Source of the DNA: Colwellia sp. 12G3
GTDB lineage: Bacteria; Pseudomonadota; Gammaproteobacteria; Enterobacterales; Alteromonadaceae
Assembly: GCF_002836775.1 (NCBI RefSeq)
Contig: NZ_PJAQ01000068.1
Span: forward strand, 806,001-870,000
Length of the DNA stretch: 64,000 bases
Direction: 5' to 3'
Shown: piece after piece, positions 35,792-45,783 of the stretch
How positions within the stretch are numbered: position 1 is the first letter of the stretch
How the letters are laid out: each line of letters begins with the position of its first letter
The notes under the pieces: generated by a model
Databases searched by the model: none
What the model was told of the DNA's origin: nothing
Seen by the model: the letters and a program-made list of their open reading frames with translations, nothing else
Program-made: the position numbers and the translations under genes

Positions 35792-36274
35792 ATGTCCAAT
35801 CAAAGTCATTTAAACGAAATAGCGATTCAGAAAGAAGACTTTAGCTTAGCTGAGGAAGTTTTTTTACTTGAAAAAGATAACGTAACCGATGGTGCAGTTG
35901 TTACTTTTACCGGCAGAGTTAGAAATAACAACAATGGTAATTCAGTCACCACGTTAACGCTTGAGCATTACCCAGGTATGACAGAGAAGTCACTCGCTAA
36001 GATTATTATACAAGCGAAAGAACGTTGGAATATTGGTCGGGTAAAAGTTATTCATCGGATTGGCGAACTCAGCATAGGTGATCAAATTGTCTTTGTTGGC
36101 GTAACCAGTAAACATCGACAAGATGCCTTTGCTGCCAATGAGTTCATCATGGACTATTTGAAAGTGAAAGCACCCTTTTGGAAAAAAGAAAAAATTAACG
36201 GCGCAGGAAAAACCTCAGAAAATTGGTTAGCTGCTAAAAATAGTGATACTAACAAAGCTGAGCTTTGGAGCTAG
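35792..36274 (+). CDS. moaE: Molybdopterin synthase catalytic subunit MoaE
   Basis: The 160-residue protein has GAVVTFTGRVRNNNNG, LEHYPGMTEKSL, VIHRIGELSIGD and the C-terminal PFWKKEKI with the catalytic lysine of MoaE. It uses MoaD thiocarboxylate to add two sulfurs to cPMP. It starts four bases after moaD. Its TAG lies just before the modA start. Confidence 0.96.
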   Translation: MSNQSHLNEIAIQKEDFSLAEEVFLLEKDNVTDGAVVTFTGRVRNNNNGNSVTTLTLEHYPGMTEKSLAKIIIQAKERWNIGRVKVIHRIGELSIGDQIVFVGVTSKHRQDAFAANEFIMDYLKVKAPFWKKEKINGAGKTSENWLAAKNSDTNKAELWS

Positions 36275-36275
36275 C

Positions 36276-37151
36276 GTGTTACGTCTGCTTTTAGTCTTGG
36301 CTTTGGTTATCTGTTTGCTCGGCATAAGCAGTAGCCAAGCGCAACAAAGTAACTTCACCGACAGTGCTATAGATGGTAACAGCAAACCACTACGTATTGC
36401 TGTTGCCGCTAATTTCACCCCGGTATTAAAAGCATTACTTAAAGACTTCATCCAACAAACAGGAATAAAAAGTCAAATAATCAGCGGTGCAAGTGGTGCC
36501 ATTTTTTTGCAAATTAAACACGGCGCTCCCTTTGATATTTTTCTCAGTGCCGACAGCCGTCGTCCAAAAGAACTTGAGCAAGCAGGCTATGCCGTAAAAG
36601 ATAGTCGTAAAACCTATGCTATCGGCCAGTTAGCATTATATTCGTCATCAATGAGTGTTGAGGGAAACGCCCTTGATCAGGTATCCATTGAACAGCTCTC
36701 TATTGAGTTATTAGCTCTTAATCAACTAGGGCAGCCACCCGCACGTTTTGCTATTGCCAATCCAGATATCGCTCCGTACGGAAAAGCCGCTAAAGAAGCA
36801 CTGATCCATCTAGGATTGTGGCAAAGTTATCAGTCTCGATTGATCAAAGGTATTAATATCGGGCAAACATTTGCGCAATTGCGTAGTAAAGCAGTGACCA
36901 CAGGTATAGTTGCTAATAGCCAATTAGTGTTAAACAACTTAACTGGGGTAATTATCCCCAGCAGCTATCATCAGCCCATTGAGCAACAGTTAATTATAAT
37001 ACGCACCAGTAAGGAGCAAGTTAACGCTCAAAAGTTAAGTGATTTTTTACTTTCGCCTCAGAGCCAAAAAAAAATTGTCAGCTATGGCTACGCGCAAGCC
37101 GAGCAAGTTAACAATGTAAATAACAAATTAAGCGAGTTAGCGGCTAGATGA
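36276..37151 (+). CDS. modA: Molybdate ABC transporter substrate-binding protein ModA
   Basis: The 291-residue periplasmic protein has a signal peptide (MLRLLLVLALVICLLG to SSSQA). Its mature start is PLRIAVAANFTPVLKALL, and it has GASGAIFLQIKHGAPFDIFLSAD, the typical oxyanion-binding loops of ModA. The frame opens upstream at GTG 36243, but GTG 36276 has a GGAG ribosome site seven bases upstream inside the moaE end and gives a normal signal peptide. Its ATGA overlap with modB shows tight coupling. No ModE gene is seen in the window. Confidence 0.95.
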   Translation: MLRLLLVLALVICLLGISSSQAQQSNFTDSAIDGNSKPLRIAVAANFTPVLKALLKDFIQQTGIKSQIISGASGAIFLQIKHGAPFDIFLSADSRRPKELEQAGYAVKDSRKTYAIGQLALYSSSMSVEGNALDQVSIEQLSIELLALNQLGQPPARFAIANPDIAPYGKAAKEALIHLGLWQSYQSRLIKGINIGQTFAQLRSKAVTTGIVANSQLVLNNLTGVIIPSSYHQPIEQQLIIIRTSKEQVNAQKLSDFLLSPQSQKKIVSYGYAQAEQVNNVNNKLSELAAR

Positions 37152-37870
37152 TAAATTCAGACTTACAAGCGCTCATAACCACCTTAGAAATGGCGGCATT
37201 AACCACCATAATATTATTGATCATTGGTACGCCACTCGCGTGGTATCTGGCCAAAATGACCAATCGCTTTAAGGTGATCATTGAAGCGATAGTGGCATTA
37301 CCACTAGTTTTACCGCCAACCGTACTCGGCTTTTATTTGCTTATCGCTTTTTCACCCGAATATTTACCCGGTCAACTATGGCAACAAGCGACAGGCAAGC
37401 AGCTCGCTTTTAGTTTTTCAGCCATTGTTATTGGCTCTGTTTTATATTCACTACCCTTTGTCGTTCAGCCGTTACAAAAGGCTTTTGAACAATTGGGTGA
37501 CTCTTTATTAGAAGCTGGTTCACTGCTTGGTGCTGGCCCTATCGACCGATTTTTTTCTATTGTACTGCCGCTAACAAAGGCGAGTTTTATTACGGCGGCA
37601 AGCTTAGGTTTTGCTCATACAGTAGGTGAATTTGGTATTATTTTGATGATTGGCGGTAATATTCCCGGTGAAACACGGGTACTTTCTATTGCCTTATTTG
37701 ATCACGTTGAAGCCTTTGATTATGCTAGAGCGCACCTACTCGCCATCAGTTTGTTAATTGGCTCCATGATATTATTAGCAGCTATCTATTGGCTAAATTT
37801 ACCGAAAAAAAACCGTCGACAACGGTTAGTTGTTAACACTGAACAAGTGGAGCCTAATAGTTATGAGTAA
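37148..37870 (+). CDS. modB: Molybdate ABC transporter permease ModB
   Basis: The 240-residue permease has five to six helices. It carries ALPLVLPPTVLGFYLL early and EAGSLLGAGPIDRFFSIVLPL, the EAA loop that contacts ModC. VGEFGIILMIGGNIPGETR is a conserved ModB segment. Its ATG overlaps modA by four bases, and its end overlaps the modC start by eight. Confidence 0.96.
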   Translation: MINSDLQALITTLEMAALTTIILLIIGTPLAWYLAKMTNRFKVIIEAIVALPLVLPPTVLGFYLLIAFSPEYLPGQLWQQATGKQLAFSFSAIVIGSVLYSLPFVVQPLQKAFEQLGDSLLEAGSLLGAGPIDRFFSIVLPLTKASFITAASLGFAHTVGEFGIILMIGGNIPGETRVLSIALFDHVEAFDYARAHLLAISLLIGSMILLAAIYWLNLPKKNRRQRLVVNTEQVEPNSYE

Positions 37871-39032
37871 TGTTCTTTTAGATAATACTCCGTTAACTAA
37901 AGATGCTGTGCATAAATCAGCGGTACATAAGTTAGCGCAACTCGACATAAATATTAGCGTCAGCTATCAGCAATTCAATTTAGATATAAAGCTGCCAATA
38001 CCATTAAATGGTATCACAGGTATTTTTGGCCATTCAGCTTCAGGTAAATCAACCTTGCTTCGTGCCATTGCAGGTTTGGAAAAAAACCTTGTTGGTGAGA
38101 TAAAATTAGCCAATGCTAACGTTGCTGATAAAGTTTTAGTTAACACAGAGAAAGGCAATTACCTTAAACCGGAAGAACGTCAAATAGGTTTAGTTTTTCA
38201 AAACAGTCGCTTGTTTGAACATTTATCGGTATTAGGCAACCTAGAATATGCTGTTAAGCGTTGTAAAAACAGACAACTAGACTTGAATAAAGTCATAGAA
38301 CTGACCGAGTTAACAAGCTTGCTTGAGCACCAAGTAAATGAATTATCAGGCGGCCAACAACAAAGAGTTGCTTTAGCAAGAGCGATTCTGGCCGAGCCCA
38401 AATTATTACTACTCGATGAGCCATTAAGCGCGCTTGATCAACACAGTAAAACTCAACTATTAAAGATGATACTTACCATCCAAAAGAAGCTTGATTTACC
38501 TATGCTATATGTCAGTCACTCTTTAGATGAGTTACAACAAGTGTGCGATACCTTATTAGTACTAGCACAAGGTAAGGTCGTTAATTTTGGTAACATCCAC
38601 AGAGTCATTCATCAGTTAAATAACTTTGGTGAAAATCCCCTTATTCATCAGCAAACCAGCTTGTCATTACCTATCAGGCAATTTAATAATGGTCATGGTT
38701 TAGCGGTATTAGCGTTAAACGCACAGCAAGACATTTACCTAACCAGTAATAAAGCCTTCGAAAATCAAACTCAGTTACGTTGTTTTATTTTGGCCAGTGA
38801 CATTAGTATCGTCCTAACAGAGCCAAGTAATAGTTCTATTGTTAATCACCTCTTTGGCACCATAAAACAAATAAGTAATAAACAAAACAAGGTACTATTG
38901 ACTATTAGTTGTGGCACTCAAGATTTTTTTGTCACTATCAGTGCTTTCTCTCAGCAAAAGTTATCACTAACTAGCAAACAACAAGTCTATTTACAGTTCA
39001 AAGCCAGTGCCGTGCGCACTTTTATTCATTAA
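37863..39032 (+). CDS. modC: Molybdate ABC transporter ATPase ModC
   Basis: The 389-residue protein has Walker A GHSASGKST, the signature LSGGQQQRVALARAIL and Walker B LLLLDEPLSALD, followed by a C-terminal TOBE-like molybdate-binding region (FGTIKQISNKQNKVLLTI). The frame opens earlier (37830), but ATG 37863 overlaps the modB stop and is preceded by GGAG, so it is the likely start. It powers molybdate import with ModAB. Confidence 0.95.
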   Translation: MSNVLLDNTPLTKDAVHKSAVHKLAQLDINISVSYQQFNLDIKLPIPLNGITGIFGHSASGKSTLLRAIAGLEKNLVGEIKLANANVADKVLVNTEKGNYLKPEERQIGLVFQNSRLFEHLSVLGNLEYAVKRCKNRQLDLNKVIELTELTSLLEHQVNELSGGQQQRVALARAILAEPKLLLLDEPLSALDQHSKTQLLKMILTIQKKLDLPMLYVSHSLDELQQVCDTLLVLAQGKVVNFGNIHRVIHQLNNFGENPLIHQQTSLSLPIRQFNNGHGLAVLALNAQQDIYLTSNKAFENQTQLRCFILASDISIVLTEPSNSSIVNHLFGTIKQISNKQNKVLLTISCGTQDFFVTISAFSQQKLSLTSKQQVYLQFKASAVRTFIH

Positions 39033-39059
39033 ATTAGCTAAAATAAACTAGGAATAACC

Positions 39060-39809
39060 GTGTTAAGCAATCAAGAGCAACTTAAATACTCCCGTCAAAT
39101 CATGTTAGATAAAATTGGTACTCAAGGACAATTGGCATTGGGTAACGCTAAAATACTCATTTTAGGCGTTGGCGGTTTAGGTAATCCTGCAAGTTTATAC
39201 TTAGCTGCTGCTGGCGTGGGTACACTCTATATCGCTGATGGTGATTTCATTGAGCTCAGTAACTTACCCAGACAAATTTTATTTAGTGAAAACAATATTA
39301 ATGAAAATAAAGCGGATGCCGCGGCAGAAAAGTTGCAGCAACAATTTCCCGATGTGACTATTGAAGCTATCGATGAAATGCTCGATGAAGAGTTATGTAA
39401 TTATTATCTTCCGCAAGTCGACTTAGTACTCGATTGCTCTGACAACATTCAAACTCGCTACTTGATCAATCAAGCATGTGTGCAACATAAAGTACCCCTG
39501 ATAGTAGGTGCTGCGACTGGCTTTGATGGCCAACAACTGACTATAGACCCTCGTGATGAAACCAGTGCTTGTTATCATTGTCTTTTTCCTGCCAGTGAAA
39601 AAGCACCGACCAATAACTGTCAAACTATCGGAATTATTGGTCCGGTATTAGCCATGATTGCTGGTATGCAATGTTTGCAAGCAATCAAATTGTTAACGGG
39701 TAATAACGTACAAATTAACCAACTGAATTTACTTGATGGTTTAGCCAATCAATGGCAACAATTTACTATGAAAAAACAAAAAAGCTGCACTGTCTGTGGT
39801 GAAAATTAA
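39060..39809 (+). CDS. moeB: Molybdopterin-synthase adenylyltransferase MoeB
   Basis: The 249-residue E1-like enzyme has the ATP-binding LILGVGGLGNPASLYLAAAG, the NLPRQILF block, DCSDNIQTRYLIN and the zinc-site cysteine pairs CYHC and CTVC. It adenylylates the MoaD C-terminus. Start is GTG 39060 with AGGAA four to five bases upstream. It is 27 bases after modC and closes the Mo operon. ThiF is a close relative, but context favours MoeB. Confidence 0.93.
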   Translation: MLSNQEQLKYSRQIMLDKIGTQGQLALGNAKILILGVGGLGNPASLYLAAAGVGTLYIADGDFIELSNLPRQILFSENNINENKADAAAEKLQQQFPDVTIEAIDEMLDEELCNYYLPQVDLVLDCSDNIQTRYLINQACVQHKVPLIVGAATGFDGQQLTIDPRDETSACYHCLFPASEKAPTNNCQTIGIIGPVLAMIAGMQCLQAIKLLTGNNVQINQLNLLDGLANQWQQFTMKKQKSCTVCGEN

Positions 39810-39863
39810 GGCTTGTTCTCGCTAATGAACCTTAAAGCTTATTTAGCAACCATCTAAAAACAT

Positions 39864-40406
39864 CTAAAATCGTCCTAAACTAAATTGACATTCGGCACTT
39901 GAAATTAACAATTCAGTGCCCGTATCCGTATCCATTTCCTGCGCTATATCGACCCATTGGTAATAGACATTACGATGTACTTTCGCCAGTAAGTTTCTGC
40001 GAACAGTCACATACAAGTCACCACTTTGTGTAACCATTAATGGATGTTCTGCATTGAGAATAAATTCATCATCCAAATTAGTGCTTACCTGCATTATTGT
40101 TTCTTCTTCATCTAGCCAACGCCACTGAGTCAGTACAAACGGCGCGTCATCCACTTTAATCTTCACTTTCTCAACGGGTGTCACTAAAAAGTACTCGATT
40201 ACAGCACTGTTTATTTCTTTAATAAGCACAGAGGCAAATAATTTGACCAAAGGTAAACGCTTAAAGATACTGCCGTCGTAGAACCAATCACCATTCGCTT
40301 TTATCTGTATGTCAATCTCACCACAATAAGGCGGATTCCATGATTCCACTGGTGGTAATGATTTTTTATTGCCTGCTAGCTGAGAAGAAATTTTATCTAA
40401 TGACAT
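39864..40406 (-). CDS. DUF1285 family protein
   Basis: The 180-residue soluble protein contains WNPPYCGEIDIQIKANGDWFYDGSIFKRLPLVKLF and EYFLVTPVEKVKIKVDDAPF, the conserved blocks of DUF1285. The family is widespread and uncharacterised; its fold is beta-rich. Divergent from the S9 peptidase gene. No nearby gene suggests a function. Confidence 0.85.
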   Translation of the reverse strand: MSLDKISSQLAGNKKSLPPVESWNPPYCGEIDIQIKANGDWFYDGSIFKRLPLVKLFASVLIKEINSAVIEYFLVTPVEKVKIKVDDAPFVLTQWRWLDEEETIMQVSTNLDDEFILNAEHPLMVTQSGDLYVTVRRNLLAKVHRNVYYQWVDIAQEMDTDTGTELLISSAECQFSLGRF

Positions 40407-40608
40407 TGTTATAAAACCTAAAAGTAGCCCTGATGGCTGAAAAGCGACAAGTTAACACTATTAAGCGATAAGAGAATTTGATTATAACTATTATCATGCT
40501 AACTTAGTGCTCGAAACATTTTTTTAACATTTGTTGTGTTTTTCTGTATTCAAAGCATATCAATTTATAGTAAATATCATAAATTATTTAACAAGGAAAA
40601 GGACTTCT

Positions 40609-42768
40609 ATGTCTCTAATTCTCTCAAAAACTAAGCTAAGCTTAATTGTCTCATCTGTCCTGCTTATTGCAGCATGCAGTAACCAACAAAATGAAGCAAC
40701 TAATACTATGGCCGATTTAACAGCCCCTATCGCTAAAAAAGTTCCACATAAAATGGTTATTCATAACCATACCCGTGTCGATGATTATTACTGGATGCGC
40801 GATGATACTCGTACCAATCCAGAGATATTAGCGCATTTAGACGCAGAAAATAACTATACAACGGCACAACTAAAACATACCGAAGCGATGCAAGAGCAGA
40901 TCTTCCAAGAAATCAAAGATCGCATTGAAAAAGACGATAATTCGGTACCGGTCAAATCAGGTGATTTCTATTATTCCAGCCAAATGCAGGGGGAAAATGA
41001 ATACCCCATCCATGTTAGATCATCAGATTTTACTGGCAGTAACCTAGAAGTTTTACTCGATATTAATGAGTTAGCTAAGGCTCATGACTACTACCAAGTC
41101 AGTGGCTTGAACGCCAGCCCAAATGGTAAGTTATTAGCTTATGGTGAAGATACTGTTAGCCGTCGTATTTATACCATTCTATTTAAAGATATTTCTGGAA
41201 ATACTCTTCTAGATGACAAACTTGAAGGCACAAATGGTCGTGTCGTTTGGGGTAATGACAACAAGACTGTTTATTACATTAAAAAAGACCCACAAACCCT
41301 ACTAGGTTACCAAGTATTCCGTCATACATTAGGTTCAGCACAAGCTAATGATGAAATGGTCTATGAAGAAAATAATAAAGCTTATTATACTAGTATTAGT
41401 AAATCAAAAGATGACAGCAGTGTATTTATTTGGCATGGCAGTACTGAGGCTAAAGGTGTATCGGTGATTGATGCTAATAACGCTAAAGCACTACCTAAAA
41501 AGTTTATTGAGCGTGAGGAAGGTCATGAATATTCAATATCTAAAGCAAATGATTGGTATTATATAAAAACCAACTGGAAAGCCAATAACTTCCGTTTGAT
41601 GAAAGTACATAAAAAGCATTTTGGTGATAAAACACAATGGCAAGATGTTATTGCTGCAAATGATGCAGTTAAACTTGAGAATTATGAATTGTTTACCGAC
41701 CACCTTGTTTATCAGCAGCGTGAAAATGGTATTAGCCGCGTAACTATTCAACAACTATCGACAGGTAAAAAGCAGCAGCTTAGTTTTAATGACACCGCGT
41801 ACAGCTTGAATATGTATGGTAATAATGAATTAGACACTCCATCTTTACGTCTTTATTACGCCAGTTTTACTACGCCAGGTACACATTACGATGTTGATTT
41901 AACTAGCTTCAAAAAAACACAATTAAAGCAAACTAAAGTATTGGGTGACTTTAACAGCAACAATTATGCCTCTGAGCGTATTTTTGTAAAAGCCCGTGAT
42001 GGTAAAAAAGTACCGGTATCTTTGGTTTATCGTAAAGACAAGTTCAAAAAAGATGGTACTAACCCATTATATCAATATGCTTACGGCTCTTATGGTTCAA
42101 CGATAGACCCTTACTTTTCGGTCAGTCGTTTAAGTCTTTTAGACCGAGGTTTCGTCTATGCCATTGCTCATATCCGTGGTTCAGAAATGCTAGGCCGTCC
42201 TTGGTATGAAGACGGTAAAAAATTAACAAAAATGAATACCTTCACTGACTTTATTGATGTCACTAAAAATTTAACCGCGCAAGGTTATGGTGATAAAAAC
42301 AAAGTATTCGCTGCAGGTGGTAGTGCTGGTGGCTTATTAATGGGCGCGGTTGTTAATATGGCACCTGAACTCTACAAAGGCATTGCTGCAGCAGTACCAT
42401 TTGTTGATGTAGTAACCACTATGCTTGATGAAAGCATTCCACTGACCACTAATGAGTTTAAAGAATGGGGTAACCCAAAAGAAAAAGCCTATTATGACTA
42501 TATGTTGTCCTATTCGCCTTATGATCAAGTTAAAGTGCAAAACTACCCTAGCATCCTAGTTACTACGGGATTGCATGACTCGCAAGTACAATACTTTGAG
42601 CCAATGAAATGGGTTGCTAAATTGCGTGATTATAAAACAGATGACAATGTATTATTGTTTAAAACCGATATGGAAGCGGGACATGGCGGTGCATCTGGAC
42701 GCTTTAAGCGCATTCATGAAACAGCGCTTGAATATAGCTTCTTCATTGACTTGCTTAATAAGAGTTAA
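40609..42768 (+). CDS. S9 family prolyl oligopeptidase-like lipoprotein (PtrB type)
   Basis: About 719 residues. It begins with a lipoprotein signal (LIVSSVLLIAAC) and then has an N-terminal beta-propeller and a C-terminal alpha/beta hydrolase. The catalytic serine lies in AAGGSAGGLLMG, Asp in TTGLHDSQV and His in EAGHGGASGRF. The propeller start HTRVDDYYWMRDDTR is typical of oligopeptidase B, which cuts after basic residues in short peptides. The frame opens at 40531, but GGAAAAGGA before ATG 40609 and the signal peptide fix the start. Most relatives are cytoplasmic; lipid anchoring here suggests periplasmic peptide breakdown. Confidence 0.93.
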   Translation: MSLILSKTKLSLIVSSVLLIAACSNQQNEATNTMADLTAPIAKKVPHKMVIHNHTRVDDYYWMRDDTRTNPEILAHLDAENNYTTAQLKHTEAMQEQIFQEIKDRIEKDDNSVPVKSGDFYYSSQMQGENEYPIHVRSSDFTGSNLEVLLDINELAKAHDYYQVSGLNASPNGKLLAYGEDTVSRRIYTILFKDISGNTLLDDKLEGTNGRVVWGNDNKTVYYIKKDPQTLLGYQVFRHTLGSAQANDEMVYEENNKAYYTSISKSKDDSSVFIWHGSTEAKGVSVIDANNAKALPKKFIEREEGHEYSISKANDWYYIKTNWKANNFRLMKVHKKHFGDKTQWQDVIAANDAVKLENYELFTDHLVYQQRENGISRVTIQQLSTGKKQQLSFNDTAYSLNMYGNNELDTPSLRLYYASFTTPGTHYDVDLTSFKKTQLKQTKVLGDFNSNNYASERIFVKARDGKKVPVSLVYRKDKFKKDGTNPLYQYAYGSYGSTIDPYFSVSRLSLLDRGFVYAIAHIRGSEMLGRPWYEDGKKLTKMNTFTDFIDVTKNLTAQGYGDKNKVFAAGGSAGGLLMGAVVNMAPELYKGIAAAVPFVDVVTTMLDESIPLTTNEFKEWGNPKEKAYYDYMLSYSPYDQVKVQNYPSILVTTGLHDSQVQYFEPMKWVAKLRDYKTDDNVLLFKTDMEAGHGGASGRFKRIHETALEYSFFIDLLNKS

Positions 42769-43051
42769 TTAGTACAAATTAATTACTTCCGTTAGATTAT
42801 CTTCACCTTAGCCGCATCTGGGTGAAGATAGTTTCAGTCATATATGATTAATTTCTTAATAATTACAGCAGTTCCAATTGTTCTATATTTCGAAAAACCA
42901 AACACAATATTAAGTGAACATTAATAAAATTTTCTCGTCTTATTTTATTTAATTAATCCGCCATGTAAACTTTTGTAAAACTGGTATCCCCACGAAGCAT
43001 CTTTGATTACACTACTGGCAAGAGTTATTTTTAACATGAGTTAATCGCTTT

Positions 43052-44458
43052 ATGACACGTCGATTCCGACAACTACTCCCCCTGTTTTTAAGCCTATTTC
43101 TATTGGCTTGTAGCAGCACTTCACAAGTAGATGAAAAACTAAAAGACTTGCCACTTCCTCAAAACTGGCAAGACAGCAAACAAGCCTTAGCTGTTGAGCA
43201 TAACTGGTTATCTCAACTTGATAACCCACAAGTTCAACAGTTAGTGATAAAAGCTTTAGCGGCTAACCACCAATTTGCCATACAAGCTTACTCATTAGAA
43301 ATTGCAGAGCAGCAACTCATTGTTTCAGGTAGCCAGCTTTGGCCTGAGCTAGATTTGGCATTTCGCAGTGGTCGTAATAAAGACAATCAAACAGACAGTT
43401 ATGCCAACAGTAATTCAGTTAACTTAAATCTAAGTTATGAAGTAGATATTTGGGGTAAGTTATCTGACGCTGATCGCATGAGTAATTATAACTATCTTGC
43501 GCAAAAAGCAACGTTTGAGCAATACAAACAACTGCTCGTTGTCAACGTACTCACCACCTGGTTTCGCGTGATTGAAGCCGAAAAATTACTCTCGCTTTAT
43601 CGCAGTAGAGTGGTCAATTCTCAACAGAATTTAGCTATTATTGAAGCGGGTTATAACTCAGGATTAACCGCCGCCCTTGATGTCTATTTAACACGTAATG
43701 ATTTAAATAATGAGTTAACCCGAGTCTCTGAACAAGAAACTCAAAAGACCAAATTAATACGACAGCTTGAACGCCTTATTGGTGAATATCCTAAAGGCGA
43801 ATTACTCGTTAACGCTAACTTACCACTACTTACCAATGACATTCCTGTTGGTTTACCGTCAGAATTAATCAGCCGAAAGCCCGAATTAAAAGCCAGTTGG
43901 TATCAATTATTGTCGCAAGACTCTGGTTTAGCTTATGCACACAAACAACGTTTTCCTAGCATTGTATTGTCAGGCTCTGTAGGTGATTCTACCGCAGACA
44001 TTGGTGACTTACTTTCAGGTTCTTCGCTAGCATGGTCATTACTAGGTAGTATTTCAGCCCCTATTTTTAATGCCGGACGTCTTAAAGCGAATGAAGAAAA
44101 AGCCCGTATCGAGCTTAAACAAGGTGAACAGTTATATCTTGATACTTTATACAATGCATTTAGCGACGTTGAGAATGCTATCACCACGGAAAAGAATTTA
44201 AAGAACAGTTATTACACCATGTTGGCTGCGCAAGAAAATGCAAAAATCGCCGCCACGTTATCTTTCGAACAATACCAAAGTGGTTTAGTTACCTACACCA
44301 CGGTGCTTGATGCGCAAAACCGTTCTTTTGATGCACAAACAACGTTAATAAAAATTAAAAATCAGCTGATTGCCAATAGAATCAATTTACATCTTTCCTT
44401 GGGTGGCGACTTCACCACACCGTCACTTGCGCCATCACCTAAACCAAAGGCCAAATAA
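43052..44458 (+). CDS. RND efflux outer membrane lipoprotein (TolC/OprM-type)
   Basis: The 468-residue outer-membrane factor has a lipoprotein signal (SLFLLACSSTS). Two long helical repeats include LNLSYEVDIWGKLSDADR and LLGSISAPIFNAGRLKANEEKARIEL, characteristic of OprM/NodT proteins. It forms the exit duct of a tripartite pump. It starts the operon; the next gene follows after two bases. A Pro/Lys-rich end is unremarkable. Confidence 0.93.
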   Translation: MTRRFRQLLPLFLSLFLLACSSTSQVDEKLKDLPLPQNWQDSKQALAVEHNWLSQLDNPQVQQLVIKALAANHQFAIQAYSLEIAEQQLIVSGSQLWPELDLAFRSGRNKDNQTDSYANSNSVNLNLSYEVDIWGKLSDADRMSNYNYLAQKATFEQYKQLLVVNVLTTWFRVIEAEKLLSLYRSRVVNSQQNLAIIEAGYNSGLTAALDVYLTRNDLNNELTRVSEQETQKTKLIRQLERLIGEYPKGELLVNANLPLLTNDIPVGLPSELISRKPELKASWYQLLSQDSGLAYAHKQRFPSIVLSGSVGDSTADIGDLLSGSSLAWSLLGSISAPIFNAGRLKANEEKARIELKQGEQLYLDTLYNAFSDVENAITTEKNLKNSYYTMLAAQENAKIAATLSFEQYQSGLVTYTTVLDAQNRSFDAQTTLIKIKNQLIANRINLHLSLGGDFTTPSLAPSPKPKAK

Positions 44459-44460
44459 CC

Positions 44461-45783
44461 ATGTCTAAAAATCTCACCTCGCCTAACTATAAAAAAATGT
44501 TCTTGCCGGTCATTATTATCATTGCCACTATCGCGTTAATGATGGTTATTTTCAAAAACCCACCAACCGGTAATCGAGCTAAACCTTCAAAAGCACCACA
44601 AATGACGGTAGTAACAACCACGCTGACTCCTCAAACCTATCAGGTGATGGTACGCAGTTTTGGCACGGTTAAACCAAGAACTCAAAGCGTACTTTTTGCT
44701 CAAGTGTCAGGGCAAATCAATTATGTCAGTAAGCAATTTAGAGCCGGTGGATTTTTCGAGCAAGGCGATATTTTAATTCAACTTGATGATAGAGATCACC
44801 GCGCTGAAGTTAAAATTGCCCAAGCAAGTTTAATGTCAACCAAGCAGAGTCTGCAAGAAGAAGACGCACGAGTAAAACAAGCCAAAGCTGACTGGAAAAG
44901 GCTTGGTAATGGTAATGCGCCCAATGCATTAGTCTTACGTCAACCACAATATGAAGCAGCAAAAGCGCAAGTACTGTCCGCAGAAGCGCAACTCGATAAA
45001 ATGAAATTATCACTCGAGCGAACAAAAATTGTCGCGCCTTACGCTGGCCGTATCTTAAAGAAAAATGTTGATATTGGTCAGGTGATTTCAAGTAATACTC
45101 AGTTAGCCGATATTTTTGCTGTAGATTATGTAGAGATCCGCCTACCGATTAAAAACAAAGATTTACCACTCATGAAATTGCCTGAAGAATATCGCAATGC
45201 CCATGAGAAATCTGAATCCAGTGATATTAATAACGACGATGCCAGCGACAACTCACTGATCAGTAATGTGGTGATTTCATCTGACCTGATGGGTGACCAA
45301 GTATGGCAAGGCAAGATCGTTCGTACCGAAAGTGCTATCGATACAATATCGCAACAACTGTATGTCGTGGCGCAAATTATTCGCCCTTACGATGGTGAAT
45401 ATAATCAAGGTGCCCAAATAAAAATGGGCCAATATGTTACCGCACAAATTACCGGACGAGAAGTTGAAAACGCCTTAGTGATTCCAAGTAGTGCAATTTA
45501 TCAAGGCAGCTACGTTTATATCGTTGAAAATGGCCTATTGATGCGTAAAGAGATCACCTTAGGTTGGCAAAATGGTACTGAATCTATTGTCACGCAAGGC
45601 TTAATCGCTGGTGATGAATTGGTATTAACCTCATTAGGGCAAGTAAGCTCCGGCACACCGGTTGCTATTGCAGGTCAAACCCCTAGCAAAAATAAGTCAA
45701 ACAGCCCTAAAGAGCCCCGACAAAAACCAGGGCAAGTAGCTAAACAAGCGAATACAACACCTATTGCTAAGGTGAATAACTAA
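44461..45783 (+). CDS. RND efflux periplasmic adaptor (membrane fusion protein)
   Basis: The 440-residue HlyD/AcrA-type adaptor has an N-terminal transmembrane anchor. It has a lipoyl/barrel hybrid start (VKPRTQSVLFAQVSGQINYV), a helical hairpin (about 120-175, ASLMSTKQSLQEEDARVKQ), the lipoyl return ERTKIVAPYAGRILKKNVD and C-terminal beta domains. It links the pump to the outer-membrane factor. A Lys/Gln/Pro-rich tail ends it. Its stop overlaps the start of the pump gene by one base. Confidence 0.94.
   Translation: MSKNLTSPNYKKMFLPVIIIIATIALMMVIFKNPPTGNRAKPSKAPQMTVVTTTLTPQTYQVMVRSFGTVKPRTQSVLFAQVSGQINYVSKQFRAGGFFEQGDILIQLDDRDHRAEVKIAQASLMSTKQSLQEEDARVKQAKADWKRLGNGNAPNALVLRQPQYEAAKAQVLSAEAQLDKMKLSLERTKIVAPYAGRILKKNVDIGQVISSNTQLADIFAVDYVEIRLPIKNKDLPLMKLPEEYRNAHEKSESSDINNDDASDNSLISNVVISSDLMGDQVWQGKIVRTESAIDTISQQLYVVAQIIRPYDGEYNQGAQIKMGQYVTAQITGREVENALVIPSSAIYQGSYVYIVENGLLMRKEITLGWQNGTESIVTQGLIAGDELVLTSLGQVSSGTPVAIAGQTPSKNKSNSPKEPRQKPGQVAKQANTTPIAKVNN

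Noticed and set aside
42798-42830. 10-bp stem hairpin after the S9 peptidase
   Set aside because: Paired arms are clear, but no T-run follows, so it is not called as a terminator.
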